64,000 nucleotides of DNA from Paramoeba atlantica (lineage: Eukaryota > Discosea), in the NCBI GenBank assembly GCA_977017575.1, contig CDRNVI010000040.1:434001-498000 (forward strand), written 5' to 3'. The notes beneath the pieces were generated by a model. The model was not told the DNA's origin, ran no database searches, and saw nothing but the letters and a program-made list of their open reading frames with translations. A program made the position numbers and the translations under genes. Shown here piece by piece: positions 20,445 to 29,540 of this stretch (positions within the stretch are counted from its first letter, which is position 1; every line of letters begins with the position of its first letter).

Positions 20445-20994
20445 TAAACCCCTCGACACAATAAAGCACCCCCCTCTAAAATTTGTATGGTAAGTCCGTT
20501 TGAACTAATTCTTGTGGCATTTTGCAGATCTCAGTAAATAGACTTTGCGCACCTTGTAAAATTGTCCTGGGGTGAATAAGGTAAAATATAAGTAGACGAT
20601 TACAGTGAAGTATTCAAATACGAGTGCATTGTATTACGGTTATTTTTAATTACGGTTATTTTTAATTAAGATTATTTTTAGCCCCGAAAAAAAATACTTT
20701 TTTTTGATGTCTATCACCATCGACCTCACTTTCATACGAAACACAAACCTTTATAAAATGATCACAGACGAATCCAATGGCTTGGGTGCTTAAAAGTTAC
20801 TCAAAAAGTGTGTTCAAAAATTATTAATTTACGAGTGGATTACATTACGGTTTAATTAAGATTAATTTTAGCCAAAAATAACCTTAAAAGCGTAATTAAA
20901 TAATACCGCAATTAAATATAACACTGTACCACTTTTTCTCCCCTGCACTTTACGCAGGCTTCTAGTCGACGATCGAAGCTTAAAACAGTTTTAT

Positions 20995-21717
20995 TTATTT
21001 GCCTTCGGGGGATTTCTTTAAATGCTTTTTTACGCACCTAATAAGCGAAGTAGTACTGGAGGGGTTCATTCCACATACTCGTTGCTGTATCATTTCCCAT
21101 ACATTTTCTATAGGATTGAGGTCAGGTGAGTTGGCAGGCCAATTTTTGATATACTGAATTTCTGATTCAAAAAGATAAGACTTTGTCATTTTTGCAGTGT
21201 GTGCGCCTGCTCCATCTTGTTGAAAAATAAAATAACGGGGGAAAGGAGTCTTACGCAGGGTTTAAATATACGTTTCGCTCGTAATTGAGCTGTCATTGGG
21301 AAGAATAGCTAGATAACGCCACCCAACTCCAATGGCACCCCACACATGGCATTTTGGGGCCCAACGCATTTTCTGCCTTGGAGCAGCCTTTTCGCCCGGG
21401 GCAACCCACATTTTTTTACGCATATCATTAGTATCAAAGATTTTTTCATCAGAAAATACAATTATGCGTGAATCCCCATTCCATGCTAAGGCAAACTCAA
21501 CCCTTTTAGCCTTCTGATGTTCGGTCAACGCCATAGTAACCGGGCGTGGGGAATAAGTATATTTCATTGCTTTTAAGTCACGTTGAACAGTGCGTTTTGT
21601 GATATGTACCCCCTTTTTACTCAATCTCCCCGCAATGCATCTAGCGCTGCTGTGTTTCGGCACTCCAGCAAGGTCTTTTGGTGAAATAATGGTTACTATT
21701 TTTGGGTACGAGGACAC
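20995..21717 (-). pseudogene. Transposase of transposon 1, catalytic part
   Basis: The frame encodes the second helix-turn-helix (SSARCIAGRLSKKG), then FSDEKIFD (first Asp), GAIGVGWRYLAIL, QQDGAGAHTAK (second Asp) and NSPDLNPIENVW (Glu). Thirty-five residues separate the second Asp from the Glu, one more than in classic Tc1. A TAA stop within the sequence corresponding to 'SETYI-TL' interrupts the frame, and the N-terminal part is separated by the inner element, so this copy is inactive. Confidence 0.8.
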
Positions 21718-23273
21718 TTCCGTGAGTACTCATCGAAACGCCCACGTGTCAAAACGAAAATCATCGAAACGAAAGAAACTCATCGAAGGTGATTTTAATT
21801 ACTTTTGAGGTGGTAGCTGCATTTTCGACTCGGGAGCAAACGCTGGTGCAGTCATGAAAGTTAAAGAAAACGTTGCGAAAATAAATTGTAGAAACGTGAA
21901 AGCAAAATAATGCCCGTGACTCTTCTTAGAAATACGATTTTCCATTGATTTAAAGAGCTTGATACCATATGAAACAATGGAAGCGCGCGTGAGTTAATTA
22001 AGAAATTACCTGGACAAAGAAATCCTAGGATTCGCACGGCACCAAGAAAACCACAGAAAACTCAGATACGAGACAAAAAAATATGTACAAAAAACCGTTG
22101 CTGTGGACGGAAAAGCTCGGAAGGCGGGGGTCGCTAGGCCCCTGCATTGTATACAATGCCCCTGACCTATGGCCACTTTACAGTGGCCATGAAAAGAAGT
22201 ATGTACAGAAAATAGAATTATAGATTTAGATTTATAATACCGCATTTTCTTCTTGGTGTAGTGCTGCATTGCCTAAGTCGTGTAGAATTTTCGTCACCAC
22301 CTTGTGCCTAATGGAACGGTTTCTCGCAATTTGGCCCGCTGTCAAATTATCGGCAATATCTGCTCAAATTCGAAGCAACTTTCCCGCGTCAATGTCCATT
22401 CGACCAGACGCATAAGGTTCAAGTTTTCCTCGCTTCATCCGACACGGATTGCGCTGGAATTCATGAAAACAGCACATTTGGATGTTAGGCCTTCCGGGTA
22501 TATCCCGCATCATACTTGGACCATGCACAGTACAAGAAGGTGCTTTCAACAGACCGTGATTTTTCATCCAGGATTCTGCACGCTTGCCTTGAGGGATCAT
22601 ATTAAAATTTCGCCACGCGCGCACACAAGAAAACTCAGCACAACCTGGACATACACGAACTGACGGAAGCAAAGTACGTGCAGCAGCTTCGGCCCCAACC
22701 AAGGGGCTAAAAATAAGTCTGTCAGCCCAGACACCAGGAGTTCGTAATTCCTCTGGAGTGCGAGGTAACTCTTCTTCTTCCTCTTGTTCTTGAGTGCGAC
22801 GCATTTCGCTGTCTACGAAACGCACAAAACTATTCAAAAGAGGTTCACGTGCACTCCCCGCTTGACTGTTATTCATTAAAAAGAAGGGACGAAACCAAAG
22901 TAAAATAGAACAGCCTAGTAATTTTTATCACGAGAGCTACAACGTGTAGAACTCCGTTCGAAGGGAAAAACGTGGGCTACGCTCACAGTTGGGCCTTGCT
23001 CGCAAACTACAGATACAGATAAACCCACGCTCACAGTTGGGCCTTGCTCGCAAACTAGGTCTCGCAGTATAGGAATAATACACAATCCTGCGGAAGTGGC
23101 AGACATAGGTTCTCAGTGTCGCCGCTTTCTTATTTTCATGTTCTCGATTTTTTTCTTTCCAAAGCAATTAAAATCACCTTCGATGAGAAGATTGACGTTT
23201 CGATGAGTCACCCTGTGACACGTAGGCACTTCGATGAGAAATCATCGAAGTGTCTCAAAAACTCACGGAAGTG
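21715..23273 (-). mobile_element. Inner DNA transposon with about 100-bp inverted repeats
   Basis: The element is 1559 bp and sits inside the transposase of transposon 1. Its ends begin CACTTCCGTGAGT in both orientations, and the similarity runs about 90-113 bp to GGTGATTTTAATT.CTTT. The arms are filled with repeats of CATCGAAAC or CATCGAAG. Flanking sequences share only a poor match (TCCACG and TCCTCG), so a target duplication is uncertain. A perfect palindrome (GCATTGTATACAATGC) and a direct repeat of TCACAGTTGGGCCTTGCTCG (about 22981 and 23031) lie inside. Confidence 0.7.
22261..22876 (-). pseudogene. Possible zinc-ribbon transposase fragment in the inner element
   Basis: The minus-strand frame (170 codons, then one TGA, then about 43 more codons in the same frame) includes AESWMKNHGLLKAPSC, a Cys-rich stretch MCCFHEFQRNPC, and then a helix-rich part with NLTAGQIARNRSIRH. 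The order resembles the N-terminal 'GLi..P.C..C' zinc region and helix-turn-helix of IS1595/Merlin transposases, but the match is weak. No catalytic domain was recognised. Confidence 0.35.
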
Positions 23274-23284
23274 CCCGTGGAGCG

Positions 23285-23503
23285 CTATTTTTTTCTGCGA
23301 CGTAAGATATTTTTTTTCGGTGTAAATATTTTGGTTTTATTGGTTTCTTTTACTTTCAGATATTGCCTCACATATTTTACAGAAATATTAAATTCTCGTG
23401 CAAGTTGCTTCTTTGGGACACCGTGCTCGAACCTCAGGCGCAATAATGTCTTACCTATAGAGGTCATCCCCCCTTTTGGGGGACGGTACTTGGATTTTAC
23501 CAT
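23285..23503 (-). pseudogene. Transposase of transposon 1, N-terminal helix-turn-helix
   Basis: The 72-aa piece has PPKGGMTSIGKTLLRLRFEHG and KKQLAREFNISVKYVRQYL, the first DNA-binding domain of Tc1/mariner transposases. It matches the N-terminus of the transposase at 39108. It is cut off where the inner element begins. Confidence 0.75.
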
Positions 23504-23680
23504 GAAATTTTAGAAAAAGAATATTTCTGAAACTGATTTTTTTAAAAGTTTTAAATGAAGCTAAAAACCCCGGGAACGTGCAGATCTCAAAATTCTAGAC
23601 GATAAAGTGGTGCTGCAACCCCCATGGGTCCCCGCACGCAAAAAATAAAGGGGGGTGCTTTATTCGTGTCGAGGTGTTTA

Positions 23681-24112
23681 TAGGTCCCATACTTTAAAAA
23701 TACAATAGGGGAAACGATTTTGGAAAAATATTTTTTTTGCCATTTTTTTCGCCAAGTTGAAATTTTTTTCAAAAAAAAAATCCGAAAAAATCCGAACTTG
23801 CCGGACCCGTCCTGCGCATACGAGCGGGGGTCACCCCCGGGTAGGGGGGTGGAAAATACGCGCCAAGACCCCGGCTACACCTTCTGCGTTTTTTTTTCGA
23901 AAAAAAATTTTTTCAAAAAAATTTGCTCGACCATGACCCCCGCCATGGACCCCCCCCCTAGACTCTTTCTTTTCAGTTTTGGACCACCGGAGCCCCCTTT
24001 TATATTTTTTTCTTCTATTATATTACTGTGTTCCTCTTTATATTTTCACTGTTTTTGTTCACTTTTTTTCAATAATCGAGGGTAGAGCGGTAATTATACA
24101 ACCACCGCAATT
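23681..24112 (+). mobile_element. Hairpin-ended element copy C, back half
   Basis: This matches 18782-19257 of copy A from TAGGTCCCA to the small terminal hairpin (24087-24108, GCGGTAATT..AACCACCGC). The C-rich tandem block seen in copy A is shorter here. Confidence 0.75.
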
Positions 24113-24690
24113 GAGGGAGATACTACTCCCTCGCTACCGTAGGTTAATTCGTCGTGCCCGATTTCATGCCCGATCCTGGTCCGATTTCGTGCCCGATTTG
24201 TGGCCCGATTTCGTTTCAGATGAGTTTTCGAAAAAACTGTTTACAAAGACGTATGAATCGAATTCAGTGACAAGATCACTAGTTTTTCAACAATTCCGAT
24301 GGGTACCCCCTGCCCCCCCCCCCTCCCCACCAGGGTGATGATAGCAATTTTTGAAATTTAAAAAAAAAACAGCAAATTTATGGGTGAAAGTGAAAAAATA
24401 TATTTCTCCCAAATCAACTCCTAGACAATTTTTTGATAGTTTGGGACCTGATATGCCCGTGTACTCTTTGGTTTCATTCGATGCTCCTCCACCCTGTGCC
24501 GGTAATACACCTACAAAGGCCAAAATGTACCTGGAAGCGTGTGACACACAAGACCTTAGAGGAAGGAGGAGGCGCAAGGCAAAAAGGCAGAAGGCGGAGC
24601 CTTCTGTTTTTTTGTCGCGGCGACGACGACTTCCTCGCGTGGGAAGCTGTAAGGGGGTCCTAGGGAGCATATTTCGATGGCTATGTAACT
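24113..24690. other. Low-complexity and repeat-like spacer
   Basis: It begins with GAGGGAGATACTA, which recurs in the fold-back element at 24691-24874. It then holds several irregular copies of TGCCCGATTT (24158-24208) and a C-rich block at 24310. No gene was seen; the open frames here are chance. Confidence 0.35.
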
Positions 24691-24874
24691 CAGGCTAAAG
24701 TGGACGAGGGAGATACTAAAAGTACTTTGGAAAAGCACCACAAAACTGGAACGGTATCTCCCGGTAAAGATCCTTTCGTCACATCAGAATGCTTTACAAA
24801 CCGGGAGATACCGTTCCAGTTTTGTGGTGCTTTTCCAAAGGTACTTTTAGTATCTCCCTCGTCCACTTTAGCCT
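24691..24874. mobile_element. Fold-back (MITE-like) element with near-perfect 74-bp arms
   Basis: Arms 24691-24764 and 24800-24874 are reverse complements over 74-75 bp with a single one-base gap, separated by a 35-nt loop. The outermost bases are CAGGCTAAAGTGGACGAGGG. Such near-identity implies a recent origin or recent inversion-type repair. The transcript would fold into a long double-stranded RNA. Confidence 0.8.
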
Positions 24875-24879
24875 GGGTT

Positions 24880-24943
24880 ATAATTATAAACTAAAAAGGT
24901 TTATTGATTATAATTATAGCTATTAATGAGAGGGGGAGTATTA
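24880..24943 (-). repeat. Repeat X, split copy, part 1
   Basis: Reverse complement of the CTCCCCCTCTCATTAATAATTATAAACC part of the copy at 18070-18105 (less well conserved beyond the first 20 bases). It ends at the TA bordering the Tc1-like element. Confidence 0.6.
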
Positions 24944-26211
24944 TAGTAGTGTAGGCTGGAGTAGTGCTTACATTCCCACGTACTTAGACTTCATCTACAA
25001 TTAAGCGTAGGACTTTCACTACAATTAAGCGTAGGAAATGTAAGCAGCATTAAAAAAAAGTACCTTCCCAACTTACTTAGCAAACAAAAAACAGGTCGCC
25101 CTCGCAAGCTTACCGAGACATCCTCCAATCGCGTCCGCCGCCTTATCACCAGCGGTACAACTAAGGATGCAGTCGCTACTAGTAAACGGTTAAGAGATGA
25201 GGGGATTGCAGATGTTTCACCTCAAACCATTCGGGTTTCCCTTCGGAAGCGTGGTTTGAAGGGGAAGAAGAAATTTGCAGATGTTTCACCTCAAACCATT
25301 CGGGTTTCCCTTCGGAAGCGTGGTTTGAAGGGGAAGAAGAAATTACGGAAGCCCCATCTCACGAAGCGTCACAAAGCTCTACATCTTGCTTTTGCAAAGA
25401 AGTACGAGCATTGGACGCACGCCGACTGGAGCCGTGTGCTCTTTACCGATGAAAGTAAGATCTGCCGTTTTGAGTCGAACGGCAGCCGGTGGGCGTGGGT
25501 GAGCTTTGGGGAAGCACTTTCAGAGCGAAATACTCACAGCACCGTGAAGTACTGTGGAGGATCCATCATGGTATGGGGGTGTATGATGGCTCACGGTGTG
25601 GGCTCCATTGCTCTGGTTCATGGCAACATGAATGCTGAACAGTATGTTCAAATACTTCAACAGTATTTGCCTCCTTCCCTCTACGAGGTGGATGTCATGA
25701 AGAGCCGTATCATCTTCCAACAAGATAATGATCCAAAGCACACGAGTAAGAAGGCTCGGGAATTCCTTCGTTTGGAAGAATTGTGTGTCCTAGATGGCCC
25801 CCGCAGTCTCCCGATTTAAATCCCATAGAGCACCTATGGGGCGAGCTCAAAAAGTCAACTGCGGATCACCCAGATCCTCCCGTAGGAATGTTGGAACTTT
25901 GGGAACGCGCCCAAAAAGCGTGGGCAGACCTTCCTCCGAGTGCATGTCTTCCTCTTGTCCGCAGCATGCCCCGTCGTTTAAGGGCAGTAATTAGGGCGAA
26001 GGGGGGACTTACGAAGTATTAAGTTTTGGTCATTTTGGTTTGGTAAGGGTGAAGTAAGACAAAGTTTTGGTCAAAAAAAATATTCTCAAAAAAGTGAAAA
26101 AAGTGTTCGAGTGTTGGGCTCGGATTATATCTTTCATAGTTTTTTATAGTAAGATCGTTGATGCAGTCTAAGTATGTGGGAATGTAAGCACTACTCCAGC
26201 CTACACTGCTA
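24944..26211 (+). mobile_element. Tc1-like transposon (DD34E), inserted in repeat X
   Basis: The element is 1268 bp. Inverted ends of about 49 bp (TAGTAGTGTAGGCTGGAG at the left; two mismatches with the right) are flanked by TA on each side, and the outside sequence joins up as one copy of repeat X. It carries a plus-strand transposase. Confidence 0.85.
25082..26022 (+). pseudogene. Tc1-like transposase with internal duplication and frame change
   Basis: The surviving frame starts in a GRPRKLTE AT-hook-like segment, so the first helix-turn-helix is missing. It runs through DWSRVLFTDESKI (first Asp), QQDNDPKHTSKK (second Asp) and, after one frame change near 25790, WPPQSPDLNPIEHLW (Glu), giving a 34-residue spacing. 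A 69-bp segment (23 codons, from GCAGATGTTTCACC) is duplicated in tandem and in frame at 25208-25345, in the second helix-turn-helix. The copy is inactive. Confidence 0.8.
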
Positions 26212-26213
26212 TA

Positions 26214-26305
26214 ATATACTACTGCATTATCCTCTGCATCTCTTTTATAAAATATAAAAACATTAAAATTTGTGAAAACATTTGAACACTTTTGTTAGTT
26301 ACTGT
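26214..26305 (-). repeat. Repeat X, split copy, part 2
   Basis: Nearly identical, in reverse complement, to 17985-18071, including AGAGATGCAGAGGATAATGC. It begins right after the TA bordering the Tc1-like element. Confidence 0.7.
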
Positions 26306-26976
26306 ACAGTACATGTATATCAGGACCCGACGTCAGTTTGTATTTATATACTGTCTACTTCAAGTTTTTCATATCACAATACGCTATACCTTTCTCCCTG
26401 CGAACCGTCATTGTCCTCCAACATCACTCCCTTCTTCTCCCCTCTCTGCGAACAACCATTCCCCACCACCGCCACTCCCTTCTTCCCTCACTGCGAAAAG
26501 TCATTCCCCACCACCATCCCAGTCGTCTCGCCCACGTCGCCTTGATGCTTGGGTTACAATACGCCCTCCTGCCCCACGAGTCGGTGCTCTATCAAACCCC
26601 ATACCTTATAGCGGTTTGACAAAAGAAACTACTACTATACTAGTACGGGAAAGGTAGAAAACCTACTCATACGATAAAGATACCGTTTCGGTAAAGCCAA
26701 CTTTATCCGAACGCTTTGGAGATTCCTAAGATAATGAAAAAAGTTTGGGACTTTTGTTTTATCTAACCAAATACATTGACCCCCCCACTTAGAGGGGTGA
26801 CTCTGGGTGGGAGCGCCTGGGAGCGCCAAGGATATCTTTCGTCAAAATTTTCTTCCTTAGCTTCTTAATATTTTTTGCTTCAATCGGAAGATACAGAAAT
26901 CATGTTACTGGAATTGTTATTCTGCAGGACTTAAACGCGGGTTTCGGCATGTAATACACGTTAATAATACATTGTG
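26306..26976. other. Spacer with C-rich inverted-repeat ends
   Basis: This stretch has TC-rich low complexity (26390-26530). At 26788-26818 it carries CTTAGAGGGGTGACTCTGGG followed by TGGGAGCGCCT, a 31-bp sequence repeated exactly at 26977-27007. No gene was seen. Confidence 0.4.
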
Positions 26977-27785
26977 CTTAGAGGGGTGACTCTGGGTGGG
27001 AGCGCCTAGGATCCCGCCTAGAATTTTTTCCAACTTTTTTTTCGTGAAAAATCCGAACTTGGCGGACCCATCTTGCGGATACCAGGGGGGGGGGGGTCAC
27101 CCCCACGTGGGGGTGGAAAATTTGTTCACTTTTTTTAATAATCGAGGGTACAGCGGTAGTTAAACAACCACCGCAATACACCTAACGTTAGCACCGTCCA
27201 AACGGTGGGCTTTTCTTGGTCGAATGAGCAGAGCGTTGTAGTATCGGACTGCGTCAGGGACTCTGCTAGCTCACCCGCTAAAACTCCACTATCCCAGATG
27301 GTTGGTCCGGGACGGTCCTGGCTGGAGAAACGAAGTTTTTTACGCCTCCACTCCTCCGGAGATGGGGTGGGATTCGACCACAGCTTGCACGAGTGCAGTC
27401 CCACCTCCACCGAGGTTACAAGGTTGGCACGCGAGAAAAGGTGGTGCTAACAACGTATTCCCGGAGATGGACATGCCACGCCGTCTTACAACCCCGGAAC
27501 GCGGTTAACGACTCCGCGAATAGGGGTTAAACAGGAATAGGAATGGACGAATCCCTGCAGCTAGCTGGAAGTCCTTACTTCGGAAGGCTAGGGTCGCCAC
27601 GCCCCATCACCGACGACAGCCCAACGCCAGTCTCCCTTTCTAACTCTTTGTCGTGTTAGCCCAGCATGTTCCATCCAAGGGACATTGAGGATTCCGGACC
27701 TCTTTGAGAAAAAATCATTTTACCAAGTCGGATCTCCGTAGAAGTTTACTGGGAGCGCCCGGGCAGGAGTCACTCCTCTTAATTG
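26977..27785. mobile_element. Possible inverted-repeat element
   Basis: The left end TTAGAGGGGTGACTC with GGGAGCGCC is matched in reverse complement at 27749-27785 (TTAAGAGGAGTGACTC with GGGCGCTCCC). The interior contains a deleted piece of the hairpin-ended element (27020-27177) and then about 570 bp of roughly 50% GC sequence that I cannot assign. No coding capacity was recognised. Confidence 0.4.
27020..27177 (+). mobile_element. Hairpin-ended element copy E, internally deleted
   Basis: It keeps the TCCGAACTTGGCGGACCC block, the GGTCACCCCC block and the terminal hairpin (GCGGTAGTTAAACAACCACCGC without its first bases), but the 300 bp between them in copy A is missing. Confidence 0.65.
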
Positions 27786-27909
27786 TACTTTTTTCGAAAA
27801 AGTGGTGACAAATAAGTAATTTAATATTACATAATCGTTATTAGGCCTATAGAAATTTATGTGTTTCGATGAGCATAAGGTTATGATGGTCGTGTTACCA
27901 TCATAAGGT

Positions 27910-29127
27910 ATGAAGGTCGTGATTAATGCATGTCAGGTGTCTGGAGAATCCGAACCACGGTACTGCGTGCGAGATATCGAAAATGGGGACCCGGCAATGG
28001 ACGAATGGATGACGTGCCAAAAAGCACATTCGGATAAATTTCCTGTAGCGTGGGAATGGGTCGACATAAAGGACGGGGATACGTATTTAGAAGAGCGCTT
28101 TCAACATGATCGAAGAAGGCCACGCAATGTTCTGAACATACACTATAGCAATCGTACCATGCACCCGTGGTATTATTCCCCCATTCATGTGACAGGACTG
28201 ATCCCACCTTCTGAATGCAATCCACTATGGAGAGACATCTGGATTTGCTGTCTTTGTTTGCGTCCTTTTGCGTCACATTTTGAGCACACAAGGCACAGCT
28301 CCCGTTGCGTTTTAGAGATAGGAGAGGTGATTTATCATGACCCTATTAAGAAACTAAAGGTGTACTTCGTTTCAGGGGAGAAGCAACGCCGATTCTGCCG
28401 ATACTTGTGTCTACTAGCAAAATTTTTTCTTGAAGATAAATGGCTACGCTACGATGTCGATCGATATGAGTTTCATTGCCTAGTGGCTTATTCAGAGACC
28501 AGTTGTGTGTACAACGACTCCATTGAATGCGAAAAGGGTGTGATAACCTCTTTTTTTAGTCGAGACAAATACAGTTTGGTAAATAACCTGGCATGTATTG
28601 TAACTTTCCCGCCTTATCAAAGGCTCGGTCATGCAAGCTTTCTGGTTGACCTAAGCTACGAGCCGTGTCGACGGCTATGTCTTTCAGGGACAAACGTATT
28701 TGCAGGTCCCGAAGGGCCGCTAAGTCCATACGGGAAGGCTCTTTTTTTCAAGTACTGGGATTTAGTAGTTTTGCGCGAAATTGAAAAACAGAGAAACAAA
28801 ATGACCGTTAGCTTGAGCTTGATTTGTAATCTCACAGGTTTCTCCCCGGACACAGTCACGGATACTATTACCCGTCTTGGCATTTTCCACAGGCGTAGTT
28901 TTACGGAGTCAGCTGGTAGAGAGTTGACTTCGGAATCTAGTTCTTGCGATCGCGCATTCCCTACAACTGAAACACTTGTTGCACTTCTTCTTCCGAAGCA
29001 GCTTGTCACTTGGTTGAGGAAGCAATTGGGTCATGTTTTCTTTGTTGATCCTAAATATATTGCTAATAAAGATCATTCTTTTTATCACGTTGAGAACTTA
29101 AAAAATGTGGTCAAACAAAAAACATAG
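27910..29127 (+). CDS. MYST-family histone acetyltransferase
   Basis: This 405-aa protein has the MYST layout: a C2HC zinc finger (CCLCLRPFASHFEHTRHSSRC, near 113-134, written here without its first residues), then the acetyl-CoA-binding core with FCRYLCLLAKFFLEDK, YDVDRYEFHCL, FFSRDKYS, NLACIVTFPPYQRLG and a PEGPLSPYG block. The catalytic cysteine of NLAC is at residue 229, and the Glu in LSYEP matches the family's base. Two features are unusual. The motif A loop reads QRLGHAS instead of QR-x-GYGK. A roughly 10-residue insertion (CLSGTNVFA) precedes PEGPLS. There is no clear chromo or Tudor-knot domain, though the N-terminal WEWVDIKDGDTYLEERF could be its remnant. Kinetoplastids have several such nuclear enzymes. 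Confidence 0.88.
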   Translation: MKVVINACQVSGESEPRYCVRDIENGDPAMDEWMTCQKAHSDKFPVAWEWVDIKDGDTYLEERFQHDRRRPRNVLNIHYSNRTMHPWYYSPIHVTGLIPPSECNPLWRDIWICCLCLRPFASHFEHTRHSSRCVLEIGEVIYHDPIKKLKVYFVSGEKQRRFCRYLCLLAKFFLEDKWLRYDVDRYEFHCLVAYSETSCVYNDSIECEKGVITSFFSRDKYSLVNNLACIVTFPPYQRLGHASFLVDLSYEPCRRLCLSGTNVFAGPEGPLSPYGKALFFKYWDLVVLREIEKQRNKMTVSLSLICNLTGFSPDTVTDTITRLGIFHRRSFTESAGRELTSESSSCDRAFPTTETLVALLLPKQLVTWLRKQLGHVFFVDPKYIANKDHSFYHVENLKNVVKQKT

Positions 29128-29540
29128 ATATTTCGCGTTGTACATGTACAACATGTATGATATCCTAATTTGTCAAACATAAGACTTATTAATAGGATTA
29201 AAAAAGTTAATAATATTAATTTTTTTATAATAGAATATTAATCAGGCGGCGGTACAAGATTGGTACCGTCTCGGCGTTAGGGAGTAGGCTTCCGGTGGGA
29301 CTAGGGGGTTTCATATCCTTTTAATATATTTTGTTAAAGTTTTGTTCTTTTTATATTAATCCCCTTGTAATAATACAAGCGTACATAAAAATAATACAAG
29401 CTGACATCAAACTCCTAATGTGTCTGCTGTGGTTTTTCTACTTTTTTTCTATGTCAAATTTATGTATATTTTAAATTTATTCATCTATGCATACATGTAC
29501 GTGCTAAAGGCGATACTTTTTCACTTTTTCTATATACTAG
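29128..29540. other. AT-rich intergenic region
   Basis: No gene or repeat copy was recognised. One GC-rich patch (29245-29310) contains the short pair GGTAC..GTACC. Confidence 0.45.
29521..29540 (+). promoter_or_regulatory. Putative trans-splice acceptor for condensin subunit
   Basis: TCACTTTTTCTATATACTAG ends directly at the ATG of the next gene, so a spliced leader would join one base before the start codon. Confidence 0.5.

Larger units (their letters stand above)
20447..23678 (-). mobile_element. Tc1/mariner-superfamily transposon 1 (DD35E type), interrupted
   Basis: The terminal repeats are AACCCCTCGACAC-AATAAAG at the left and, reversed, AACACCTCGACACGAATAAAG at the right. A TA lies at each border (20445-20446 and 23679-23680). 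The outside sequence joins up as one copy of the hairpin-ended element, so the insertion site is confirmed. The minus strand carries the transposase in separated pieces. A second unrelated element occupies 21715-23273. Confidence 0.85.

Noticed and set aside
26282-26657. Overlapping plus-strand frames of 87-121 codons
   Set aside because: They encode TC-rich low-complexity peptides in a repeat-rich spacer with three overlapping frames open at once; no sign of a gene.
27330-27420. Possible tRNA or SINE promoter (GGGATTCGACC with a GCTAGCTCACCCG stretch)
   Set aside because: Arms do not pair as a tRNA and the B-box spacing and sequence are off.
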